Below, piece after piece: positions 1-6,251 of a stretch of 6,553 bases of DNA. The notes beneath the pieces were generated by a model. That model ran no database searches, was not told where the DNA came from, and was given only the letters and a program-made list of their open reading frames with translations. The stretch spans positions 1-6,553 of the forward strand of contig PHEM01000325.1 in NCBI GenBank assembly GCA_002842935.1. Reading direction: 5' to 3'. This stretch comes from Alphaproteobacteria bacterium HGW-Alphaproteobacteria-13 (GTDB lineage Bacteria; Pseudomonadota; Alphaproteobacteria; Sphingomonadales; Sphingomonadaceae). Numbering within the stretch: the stretch's first letter is position 1; every line of letters begins with the position of its first letter. The position numbers and the translations under genes are program-made.

Positions 1-1115
1 CCACGGTGATCGCGGTCTTTGTCCTGTCCGACCTCGTCATGCACGAAACCGGCCTGATAACGGTGACGGTGATGGGCATCGTCATGGCGAACCGCGAAAC
101 CGATTCCAGCCGGTCGCTGATGCGCTTCAAGGAGGATTTGACCGTGGTCCTCGTCTCCGGCGTCTTCATCATCCTGTCGGCGACGCTCAATTGGGACGTG
201 GTGCAGAATTTCCGGTTCCGCTTCCTCTTCTTCCTGCTCCTGCTGCTGTTCGTGGTGCGGCCGCTGACGATCATGTTCGCGCTGCTGTTCACCCGCGTCC
301 CCTTTCGCGAGCGGCTGTTCATCGCCTGGATCGCGCCGCGCGGTATCGTCGCGGTCGCCGTGACGGGCCTGTTCGCGCTGCGCCTGGCCGACTATGGCGT
401 GCCGGGCGCGGAGGCGCTGGTGCCGCTGGGCTTCGGCGTCGTCATCGCGACGATCTTCGCGCACGGTTTCACGGCGGCCCGCTTCGCGCGCTGGCTGGGG
501 CTGGACCGGGGCAAGGGCAACGGCGTGCTGCTGGTCGGCGCGAACGGCTGGACCGTCGCCTTCGCCCAGTTCATCAAGCAGCAGGGCAGCGACGTGCTGA
601 TCGCCGACGAAAGCAAATTCGCGCTGCGCCGCGCCCGGCGCGCCGGCATCCCCGTCTATCAAGGCGACATATTGGACGAGGCGCACGACGACAATCTGGA
701 CATGGGCCGATATCAGCAGCTGATCGCCGCGACCGACAATGACAGCTATAACGCACTGGTGTGCAGCGAACTGGCGCCGGAGATCGGGCACGACCGCGTC
801 AGCCGCATGAACGCCAGCGCCGAGCATCGCAGCAAGCGGCGCGGGCGCGTGCTGACGCTGGGCGGCACGCCGATCGAGGAACAGCTTGACCGCTTGCAGG
901 CGGGCTGGAGCTTCGGCCGCACGCGCATCACCGAGAAATTCACCTATGCCGATTTCACGCAGCGCATGAAGGCGTCGGGAGGGGACACGCTGGCGGTGCA
1001 GCGCGCATCGGGCGACCTCGCGGTCTTTTCGATGCAGCACCGGCCGCCCGTCGAGCCGGGCGACACGCTGTGGACCTTTGTCCCGCCCGACCCGGTCGCG
1101 CCGCCGCGCGGCTGA
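1..1115 (+). CDS. Cation:proton antiporter (CPA1-like, with TrkA-N domain), C-terminal part
   Basis: This is an inner-membrane transporter that probably exchanges Na+ or K+ for H+. The frame is open to the left edge, so the N-terminal membrane helices are missing; numbering here is from the GTG at position 6. The sequence shows the late helices: a conserved-looking helix ending TVMGIVMAN (21-29), hydrophobic stretches near 45-62, 72-96 and 138-155, and the motif APRGIVAVAV (110-119), typical of the last conserved segment of CPA antiporters. A soluble domain follows from about 172. It opens with a Rossmann-like strand and glycine turn (GVLLVGANGWT), then an acidic strand end (LIADES, 198-203) and ATDNDSYNAL (242-251), as in TrkA-N/KefC-type regulatory domains. 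The last 100 or so residues may be a TrkA-C-like or family-specific tail. NAD(H) or nucleotide gating is inferred from the fold; the transported ion cannot be read from the sequence. The gene converges on holA with no gap. Confidence 0.88.
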   Translation, partial: TVIAVFVLSDLVMHETGLITVTVMGIVMANRETDSSRSLMRFKEDLTVVLVSGVFIILSATLNWDVVQNFRFRFLFFLLLLLFVVRPLTIMFALLFTRVPFRERLFIAWIAPRGIVAVAVTGLFALRLADYGVPGAEALVPLGFGVVIATIFAHGFTAARFARWLGLDRGKGNGVLLVGANGWTVAFAQFIKQQGSDVLIADESKFALRRARRAGIPVYQGDILDEAHDDNLDMGRYQQLIAATDNDSYNALVCSELAPEIGHDRVSRMNASAEHRSKRRGRVLTLGGTPIEEQLDRLQAGWSFGRTRITEKFTYADFTQRMKASGGDTLAVQRASGDLAVFSMQHRPPVEPGDTLWTFVPPDPVAPPRG

Positions 1116-1127
1116 TCAGCGCGCGCG
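1105..1127. other. GC-rich dyad centred on two abutting convergent stop codons
   Basis: The antiporter TGA (1113-1115) and the holA stop (TGA on the minus strand, 1116-1118) abut as the palindrome TGATCA, inside the perfect 10-bp palindrome GCTGATCAGC (1111-1120). Allowing one bulged G at 1121, the arms extend: 1105-1110 pairs with 1122-1127. This gives a 9-bp stem with a GATC loop, readable from either strand. There is no T-tract on either side, so it is not a classical intrinsic terminator. It may mark or stabilise both mRNA 3' ends; that role is inference. Confidence 0.5.
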
Positions 1128-2147
1128 CGACGCCTGCCAGGCGATGTCGGTCATCAGCTTGCGGAACAGCACCGCCCCCGCCGTGCCCGACGATTTCAGC
1201 GCACGCTCGCAATCGAGCAGGCGCGTCATCAGCCGCGCGACGCGCACCGAATCCCAGATGTGAAGCTGTGCCGTCACGGCGTCACGCTCCTTCCAGAAGA
1301 CGCCGCTTCGCGGCGCCGCCACCACCGTCGCCGGATGCGCGCCCGCATCGACTTCGGCCCGCAGCCGGGCGAGCTGCATCGTGCGGATCGCCAGCGCACG
1401 GATGATGCGGATTTCGGCGACGCCGACCGCCGCCGCCTTCGCCAGCATGTCGGGAAGCTCGCGCAGCTTGCCGCCCAGCGCGACATTGATGCATTCGCTG
1501 ACATCCTCTTCATGCGTCGCGGCGCCCAGCGCGGCGATGTCGGCGGCGGTCACTTGGCGCTGCCGGTCGCTGGCCGCGTCGAGATAGAGCGCGATCTTCT
1601 CTATCTCGCGCCGCATCAGCGCCTGGTCGCCGGACACGAGATCGACCAGAAGCTGCGCCTCCGTATTGGCAAGGCGCAGGCCCTGTTCCTCGGCCGCGCG
1701 CATGGCGATGCCGACCAGCGCGCGCCGGTCGGGCTGGTAACAGATGGCGGCGACGGCATGGTCCGCCCCCTCGACCAGCTTGATCAGCTTCGATCGCGCC
1801 GTGACCGACGCGCCCGTGGCGATCACGGGATTGATCGCCGTATCCGCCGCCAGCAGCGCCTCGACCGCCGCAAGACAATCGTCGCCGCTGCCCGATATCT
1901 CCAGCCGGATCACGCGCGCGGGCGAAAAGAGCGACATCGACGCCGCCTCCGCCGCCAGCAGCGACGGGTCCTGCGAAAGCTGCGATCCCGTCAGGTCGAG
2001 CCGTTCGGCATCCTTGCCGGCAAGACCGATCAGATGCCCCGCGACCGCCGCCATCGTCGCCTCGTCCGGTCCCGTCAACAGCGTGAAGCGCAGCGCCGGG
2101 TCGAGGCGCGACTGGCGTTCGAGTTCGGCGGGCTTGACGCTCTTCAT
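1116..2147 (-). CDS. holA: DNA polymerase III subunit delta
   Basis: This is the clamp-loader subunit that opens the beta sliding clamp so that it can be loaded on primed DNA. The product is 343 residues, the usual length for the family. The N-terminal AAA+-like domain begins with FTLLTGPDEA (21-30), where the P-loop is degenerate as expected for delta, which does not hydrolyse ATP. SLFSPARVIRLE (72-83) matches the conserved delta strand that follows the clamp-contacting region, and GDQALMRREIEKIALYLD (173-190) is the family's most recognisable segment. The rest is a helical collar domain. The ATG at 2147 is 18 bp after the lptE stop, with AAGG about 10 nt upstream, so holA is probably co-transcribed and perhaps translationally coupled to lptE. 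The gene is intact and shows no unusual composition. The same leuS-lptE-holA order is common in alphaproteobacteria. Confidence 0.93.
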   Translation of the reverse strand: MKSVKPAELERQSRLDPALRFTLLTGPDEATMAAVAGHLIGLAGKDAERLDLTGSQLSQDPSLLAAEAASMSLFSPARVIRLEISGSGDDCLAAVEALLAADTAINPVIATGASVTARSKLIKLVEGADHAVAAICYQPDRRALVGIAMRAAEEQGLRLANTEAQLLVDLVSGDQALMRREIEKIALYLDAASDRQRQVTAADIAALGAATHEEDVSECINVALGGKLRELPDMLAKAAAVGVAEIRIIRALAIRTMQLARLRAEVDAGAHPATVVAAPRSGVFWKERDAVTAQLHIWDSVRVARLMTRLLDCERALKSSGTAGAVLFRKLMTDIAWQASRAR

Positions 2148-2165
2148 CGCCGCGGCGCCTTGACG

Positions 2166-2699
2166 TCAGGGTAGGGGCGCAGGCGCGGCCTGTCCGCCGC
2201 CGCGATTGGCAAAGATGGCGAGACGCGCGACGATCTGGTCCGCGACGCCCGAGGCGAGGCGTTCGAGCGCCGAGGATTCGGCGGCGATCGTCGCATATTC
2301 GCTGCCGACCACGTCGATTCCGGCATCCTGCGCGGCGGTCGCGTCGAGCAGCACTTCGCCCGTCGCCGCATCGACGAGCTGATAGCGCGCGCGCAGCGTG
2401 CGCCGCTCGCGCGTCACGGCGTCGTCGGCGCGGACGCCAAAGCCGGTGATCGAATCCTCCAGCCGCACGTCGAGCCGCAGCCGCCGGCCCGCGCCCTGCC
2501 CGCCCTGCGCCGCCTGCAAGCGGTCGCGCAGCGCGTTGCGGACCAGCCAGCCCGAATGCCCCTCGATCGGCCCGACATCGACGTCGGCAAGCATCTGCGC
2601 CACCGCCCCCCTGCTGCCGTCCGCATAGAGCGGACGCAGGCCGCAGCCGCCGAGCATCAACGCGGCGGCGGCGAGGGAGGGGATGAGGAGGCTACGCAT
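2166..2699 (-). CDS. lptE: LPS-assembly lipoprotein LptE
   Basis: This is the outer-membrane lipoprotein that plugs and assists assembly of the LptD barrel, which inserts lipopolysaccharide into the outer leaflet. The product is 177 residues. It has a short charged start, a hydrophobic core and the lipobox LGGC (16-19), so Cys19 is the predicted lipidation site. The mature start CGLRPLY (19-25) is the conserved beginning of LptE in alphaproteobacteria. The middle has the expected strand pattern (RLRLDVRLEDS; ARYQLVDAATGEVLLD), and the tail is rich in Gly, Ala and Pro. The ATG at 2699 is required to keep the signal peptide, although the nearest purine-rich site (GAGG on the minus strand, 2716-2713) is 13 nt away, longer than usual. 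The gene follows leuS after 79 bp containing a palindromic repeat, and precedes holA by 18 bp. The sequence similarity is diffuse, as is normal for this family, but signal, motif and context agree. Confidence 0.9.
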   Translation of the reverse strand: MRSLLIPSLAAAALMLGGCGLRPLYADGSRGAVAQMLADVDVGPIEGHSGWLVRNALRDRLQAAQGGQGAGRRLRLDVRLEDSITGFGVRADDAVTRERRTLRARYQLVDAATGEVLLDATAAQDAGIDVVGSEYATIAAESSALERLASGVADQIVARLAIFANRGGGQAAPAPLP

Positions 2700-2720
2700 C
2701 AGGGAACAATGACCTCAATC

Positions 2721-2755
2721 CCCGTTCGTGTCGAGCGAAGTCGAGACACCCCGAA
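2721..2755. repeat. Short palindromic intergenic repeat (sphingomonad-type) between leuS and lptE
   Basis: This GC-rich element carries the core GTGTCGAGCGAAG (2728-2740). It can fold as GTGTCGA (2728-2734) against TCGA (2741-2744) plus CAC (2747-2749), with GCGAAG as the loop and GA (2745-2746) bulged, giving 7 bp. From memory, near-identical units are scattered between genes in many Sphingomonas and Sphingopyxis genomes; that is recall, not a search. It lies inside the presumed leuS-lptE transcript, after the leuS stop and just before the lptE leader, so it could form an RNA hairpin that tunes readthrough or decay. It has no T-tract. Confidence 0.65.
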
Positions 2756-2778
2756 GACGTGCACTAACGATGGGGGAT

Positions 2779-5328
2779 CTAAGGAAGGATATTGACCAGC
2801 CGGTCGGGAACCACAATCACCTTTTTCGGCGCACCGCCGCCCAGCAGTTCGGCGATGCGCGGGCGCGCGAGCGCCGCCGCTTCGACAGCGTCCCTGTCCA
2901 GCCCCTTGGCCAGCGTCATCGTGTCGCGCAGCTTGCCCGCGACCTGGATCGCGATCGTCACTTCGTCGTCGACGAGCAGCGCCGGGTCGGCGGCGGGCCA
3001 GGCGGCGTCGGCGATCATCGCGCTGGTGCGCCGATGTTCCGGCAACGCCGCCCACGCCTCTTCGGCGAGGTGCGGCATCATCGGCGCGACGAGCAGGATC
3101 AGCGTCCGGCACGCCTCGGCACGCGTCGCGGAGGGCGTCGCCTTCTCGATGTCGTTGGCGAGCGCGTGGATTTTCGCCACCGCCTTGTTGAAGCCCAGCG
3201 CCTCGACATCCGCCGCGACGCCCGCGATCGCCTGGTGCAGCTTGCGCGCGAGCGCCTTGTCCTCGCCGCCGTCGCCGCTGTTCTCCGTGTCGCCGAACAG
3301 CCGCCACAGGCGCTGGACGAAGCGCCACGCACCCTCGATCCCCGACTCGCTCCACGGCAGGTCGCGTTCGGGCGGGCTGTCGGACAGCATGAACCAGCGC
3401 ACCGCGTCGGCGCCATATTGGTCGAGGATGGCGTCGGGATCGACGACATTCTTCTTCGACTTCGACATCTTGATGACGCGGCCCACATCGACCGGCGCGC
3501 CATCGGCAGTCAGAATCGCGCCATCGGCGCCGCGTTCCACCTCCACCGGCGTATAGAAGAGCGGCGGCAGCCCCTCGCCCTGATCACGGCTGTAGGTTTC
3601 GTGCGTCACCATGCCCTGCGTGAACAGACTGGCGAAAGGCTCCTTGACCTCGATCATGCCGAGCCGTTCCAGCGCGCGCGTCCAGAAGCGCGCATAGAGC
3701 AAGTGCAGGATCGCATGTTCGATGCCGCCGATATATTGATCGACGGGCAGCCAGCGGCGGATGACCTCCGGGTCGAAGGGCTTGTCCGCCGGAGCCGATG
3801 CGAAGCGCAGGAAATACCACGACGAATCGACGAAGGTGTCGAGCGTGTCGGTCTCGCGCACCGCCTCGCCGCCGCACGACGGACAGGCGACATGCTTCCA
3901 CGTCGGATGGCGGCCCAGCGGATTGCCGGGGACCGAGAAATCGGCGTCATCGGGCAGCACGACCGGAAGCTGCTCTTTCGGCACCGGCACCAGCCCGCAC
4001 CCCGGGCAGTGGATGAAGGGGATCGGCGTGCCCCAGTAACGCTGGCGCGACACGCCCCAGTCGCGCAGCCGCCACACGGTCGTGCCCTTGCCCCAGCCCT
4101 CATGCTCGGCGCGGGCGATGATGGCGGCTTTTGCCTCGTCGACACTCATGCCGTCGAGGAAGTGGCTGTTCACGAGACGGCCGGGACCGACATAGGCCTC
4201 GTCGCCCGCAAAGACCTGTTCCGTCTCGTCGCCGTCGGCGATGACGCGGTGGACCGGCAGCTCATATTTGCGCGCGAAGTCGAGGTCGCGCTGGTCGTGC
4301 GCCGGACAGCCGAAAATCGCGCCCGTGCCATAATCCATCAGCACATAGTTGACGACCCAGACCGGCAGGTGCCAGTCGGCATCGAGCGGATGCTCGACGG
4401 CAAGGCCGGTGTCGAAACCCAGCTTGTCGGCGGTTTCGAGTTGTTCCGCCGATGTGCCCTGGCGGCGGCATTCGGCGATGAAGGCGGCGAGTTCGGGCGA
4501 ATCTTTCGCCAGCCGCTCGGCCAGCGGATGATCGGGGGAGATCGCCGCGAAGCTCGCGCCGAACAGCGTGTCGGGCCGCGTCGTGAAGACGTCGAACCCC
4601 GGCGCGCCGCCCGCGAGGCGGAAGCTGAATTCCAGCCCCTGGCTCTTGCCGATCCAGTTTTCCTGCATCAGCCGCACCTTGTCGGGCCAATGGTCGAGGC
4701 TCTTCAGCCCTTCGAGCAATTCGTCGGCAAAGTCGGTGATCTTCAGGAACCACTGCGACAGTTTCTTCTTCTCGACCAGCGCGCCCGATCGCCAGCCGCG
4801 TCCGTCGATCACCTGCTCGTTGGCGAGCACGGTCATGTCGACGGGATCCCAGTTGACGTAGCTTTCCTTGCGCGTGACGAGACCCGCCGCATAGAGGTCG
4901 AGGAACAGCGCCTGTTCCTGCCCGTAATAGTCCGGCTCGCAGGTCGCCAGTTCGCGGCTCCAGTCGATGGCGAGACCAAGGCGCTTCAACTGCGCGCGCA
5001 TCGCGGCGATATTGTCGCGCGTCCAGCCGCCGGGATGGACGCCCTTTTCCATCGCCGCATTCTCGGCGGGCATGCCGAAGGCGTCCCAGCCCATCGGGTG
5101 CAGCACGTCATGCCCCGTCATCCGCTTGAAGCGCGCCAGCACGTCGCCCATCGTATAGTTGCGGACATGCCCCATGTGGATGCGCCCCGAGGGATAGGGG
5201 AACATCTCGAGGATATAGGCCTTTGGCTTGTCGCCGCTATCGGTGGTGGCAAAGCTGTTTGCGGCGTCCCACGCCGCCTGCCAGCGGGCATCAGCGGCCA
5301 TGGCGCCGAAGCGCGTTTCGCGGGTCAT
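2779..5328 (-). CDS. leuS: Leucyl-tRNA synthetase
   Basis: This cytoplasmic class Ia enzyme charges tRNA-Leu with leucine using ATP and edits mischarged products. From the ATG at 5328 it has 849 residues, close to the 860 of E. coli LeuRS. The catalytic HIGH motif appears as HMGH (51-54), preceded by FPYPSG, and KMSKS is at 620-624. The CP1 editing domain is complete: TTRPDT (249-254) and CPAHDQRD (341-348) supply the threonine-rich site and the conserved aspartates. Two CxxC pairs (441-444 and 482-485) form a likely zinc site. TDTLDTFVDSSWYF and the C-terminal VIVVPDRLVNIL are typical. An in-frame ATG at 5364 would add 12 residues, but those codons (ACT, TAT, GTT, GCA, GTA, CAA) are AT-ending, unlike the rest of the gene, and no ribosome site precedes them, so 5328 is preferred. 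The gene is intact. Repeats lie on both sides: a REP-like pair upstream and a single palindrome downstream. Confidence 0.96.
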   Translation of the reverse strand: MTRETRFGAMAADARWQAAWDAANSFATTDSGDKPKAYILEMFPYPSGRIHMGHVRNYTMGDVLARFKRMTGHDVLHPMGWDAFGMPAENAAMEKGVHPGGWTRDNIAAMRAQLKRLGLAIDWSRELATCEPDYYGQEQALFLDLYAAGLVTRKESYVNWDPVDMTVLANEQVIDGRGWRSGALVEKKKLSQWFLKITDFADELLEGLKSLDHWPDKVRLMQENWIGKSQGLEFSFRLAGGAPGFDVFTTRPDTLFGASFAAISPDHPLAERLAKDSPELAAFIAECRRQGTSAEQLETADKLGFDTGLAVEHPLDADWHLPVWVVNYVLMDYGTGAIFGCPAHDQRDLDFARKYELPVHRVIADGDETEQVFAGDEAYVGPGRLVNSHFLDGMSVDEAKAAIIARAEHEGWGKGTTVWRLRDWGVSRQRYWGTPIPFIHCPGCGLVPVPKEQLPVVLPDDADFSVPGNPLGRHPTWKHVACPSCGGEAVRETDTLDTFVDSSWYFLRFASAPADKPFDPEVIRRWLPVDQYIGGIEHAILHLLYARFWTRALERLGMIEVKEPFASLFTQGMVTHETYSRDQGEGLPPLFYTPVEVERGADGAILTADGAPVDVGRVIKMSKSKKNVVDPDAILDQYGADAVRWFMLSDSPPERDLPWSESGIEGAWRFVQRLWRLFGDTENSGDGGEDKALARKLHQAIAGVAADVEALGFNKAVAKIHALANDIEKATPSATRAEACRTLILLVAPMMPHLAEEAWAALPEHRRTSAMIADAAWPAADPALLVDDEVTIAIQVAGKLRDTMTLAKGLDRDAVEAAALARPRIAELLGGGAPKKVIVVPDRLVNILP

Positions 5329-5377
5329 TTGGTGGCTTACCCCGTTATCTGCAACATAAGTCATCTATTAAGGCAGC

Positions 5378-5463
5378 GTGTCCCCGCGAAGGCGGGGACC
5401 CATCTCCGGTCGGCTCAAATCGGCACCGGCAGGTGATGGGCACCCGCCTTCGCGGGTGCACAC
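5378..5463. repeat. REP-like pair: two inverted GC-rich hairpins upstream of leuS
   Basis: Two palindromes face each other. The first is GTCCCCGC-GAAG-GCGGGGAC (5380-5399). The second is GCACCCGC-CTTC-GCGGGTGC (5440-5459), which on the opposite strand has the same GCGAAGGC centre. Each is a perfect 8-bp stem with a 4-nt loop. The flanks also match in inverted form: GTGT (5378-5381) with ACAC (5460-5463), CCCATC (5399-5404) with GATGGG (5435-5440), and CCGGT (5406-5410) with ACCGG (5425-5429). The whole unit is therefore an inverted pair of the same element, as in BIME-type REP doublets. It occupies most of the 145-bp gap between the DUF3576 stop and the preferred leuS start. No REP-associated transposase is present in the window. 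Confidence 0.75.
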
Positions 5464-5473
5464 AGAATGGCAA

Positions 5474-5938
5474 TCAGCCGCTGATCGCGCTGCGGCGCAA
5501 GTCGCGGGCGCGCGTGAGGATGACTTCCTCCAGCTTCTGGACCGTCGCCGCCTGCACGGGCGCATCGACCCAGGTCCCGCCCTGCGACACCTGACGCGAC
5601 GCGGCGACGCGCAGCGCGTCGGCGCGCAGGTCGCGGTCGAGGATCGACACGGTGACTTTCATCCGCTCGTTCGGATTGGCCGGGTTCGCATACCAGTCGG
5701 TGATGATGACGCCGCCCGAGCTGTCGGCCTGAAGCAGCGGCATGAAGGACAGGGCGTCGAGCGACGCGCGCCACAAATAGCTGTTCACGCCGATCGTCGT
5801 CACTTGCGACGCGGCGAGGTCGGCCCTGGGTCGGCCCTTGCCGCCGCCGCAGGCCGACAGGGCGCCCGCCGCCAGCAGGGCTAGCGCCAGCGCGGCCGGG
5901 CGGCGGCGAAGCGTGGCAAGGACGGAAAGCTGGGACAT
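5474..5938 (-). CDS. DUF3576 domain-containing lipoprotein
   Basis: This is a predicted lipoprotein of unknown biochemical function, belonging by appearance to the alphaproteobacterial DUF3576 family. The preferred product is 154 residues. It has a basic start with RRR (11-13), a hydrophobic core (14-26) and the lipobox LSAC (27-30), so Cys30 should be lipidated after signal peptidase II cleavage. The mature part contains the family signatures GVNSYLWRASLD (50-61) and GGVIITDWY (75-83), followed by a strand-rich stretch (MKVTVSILDRDLRADAL) and a helical C-terminus. The frame is open upstream to an ATG at 6031, but the first 31 residues would precede the signal peptide, and a good ribosome site lies 7 nt before 5938, so the shorter start is chosen. 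It is the first gene of the minus-strand group ahead of leuS, lptE and holA. A role in envelope assembly is suggested only by lipidation and by the nearby lptE. Confidence 0.87.
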   Translation of the reverse strand: MSQLSVLATLRRRPAALALALLAAGALSACGGGKGRPRADLAASQVTTIGVNSYLWRASLDALSFMPLLQADSSGGVIITDWYANPANPNERMKVTVSILDRDLRADALRVAASRQVSQGGTWVDAPVQAATVQKLEEVILTRARDLRRSAISG

Positions 5939-5945
5939 GCCGAAA

Positions 5946-5951
5946 CACCTT
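5946..5951 (-). promoter_or_regulatory. Ribosome binding site that fixes the DUF3576 start
   Basis: On the minus strand this reads AAGGTG, 7 nt before the ATG at 5938. The spacing is standard, and it decides between this start and the longer open frame beginning at 6031, which would place 31 residues in front of the lipoprotein signal peptide. Confidence 0.65.
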
Positions 5952-6016
5952 ATCTCTAAAAGCGCCGCCGGGCCGGGAAGCGGGCCGCACGCGCTGGTCT
6001 TCGCCAGCGTCTCTAT

Positions 6017-6043
6017 CGCCCTTGCCCGCATCGGGCAAGCGCG
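6017..6043. other. Strong hairpin in the divergent intergenic region
   Basis: CTTGCCCG (6021-6028) pairs perfectly with CGGGCAAG (6032-6039) around a CAT loop. Three further pairs (6017-6019 with 6041-6043) follow one C/C mismatch. It lies 83 bp upstream of the DUF3576 start codon with no T-tract, so it is not terminator-like. It could be an operator dyad, a 5' leader hairpin or another short repeat; the sequence does not decide. Confidence 0.5.
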
Positions 6044-6251
6044 GCGATTCGGGCATGCGCGCCGTTCATCGCGCGGTCAGGGACAAGCGCCGAATCTGGC
6101 AGTCCCGGCCCGAAAACGCCGTCCGACTGTGGTCATCGCGCAACAATTTCGGCGAAAAGACCGCCGCGCGCATTTATTCGGTCGGAATCACTGGAATTAT
6201 CCCGGCCACCGGATTATCTGGGATTCGATTGGGGATGGAGTCGTTAGGACA

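Larger units (their letters stand above)
5939..6251. promoter_or_regulatory. Divergent intergenic region, probable promoters for both directions
   Basis: This 313-bp region separates the minus-strand DUF3576-leuS-lptE-holA group from the plus-strand exported gene, so promoters for both probably lie here. I could not place a convincing -35/-10 pair on either strand. The half nearest the plus-strand gene (about 6140-6230) is clearly more AT-rich than the coding DNA. It holds a small dyad, TTTCG-G-CGAAA (6147-6157), and a run of GGAAT/GGATT motifs at roughly 10-bp spacing (6184-6236). A strong hairpin lies at 6017-6043. Open frames that cross this region look like chance products of GC-rich DNA. 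Confidence 0.5.

Noticed and set aside
1260..2174. A 304-codon open frame on the plus strand opposite holA
   Set aside because: The translation is very Arg-rich and low in complexity, and it covers holA in antisense. Codon pattern and motifs support only the minus-strand gene.
5380..5399. Rho-independent terminator after the DUF3576 gene
   Set aside because: The stem is strong, but no T-tract follows on the minus strand, and an inverted copy lies nearby. A REP-like repeat explains it better.
2728..5436. A 902-codon open frame on the plus strand opposite leuS
   Set aside because: It lies antisense to an unmistakable leuS with all catalytic motifs. Its translation is Arg/His/Asp-rich with no recognisable domain, as expected for antisense frames in GC-rich DNA, where stops are rare.
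5380..5459. CRISPR array from the two similar palindromes
   Set aside because: There are only two units, in inverted rather than direct orientation, with no regular spacers and no cas genes.
5939..6031. N-terminal extension of the DUF3576 protein to an upstream ATG at 6031
   Set aside because: It would put 31 residues before a normal lipoprotein signal peptide, while a well-spaced AAGGTG site supports the start at 5938.
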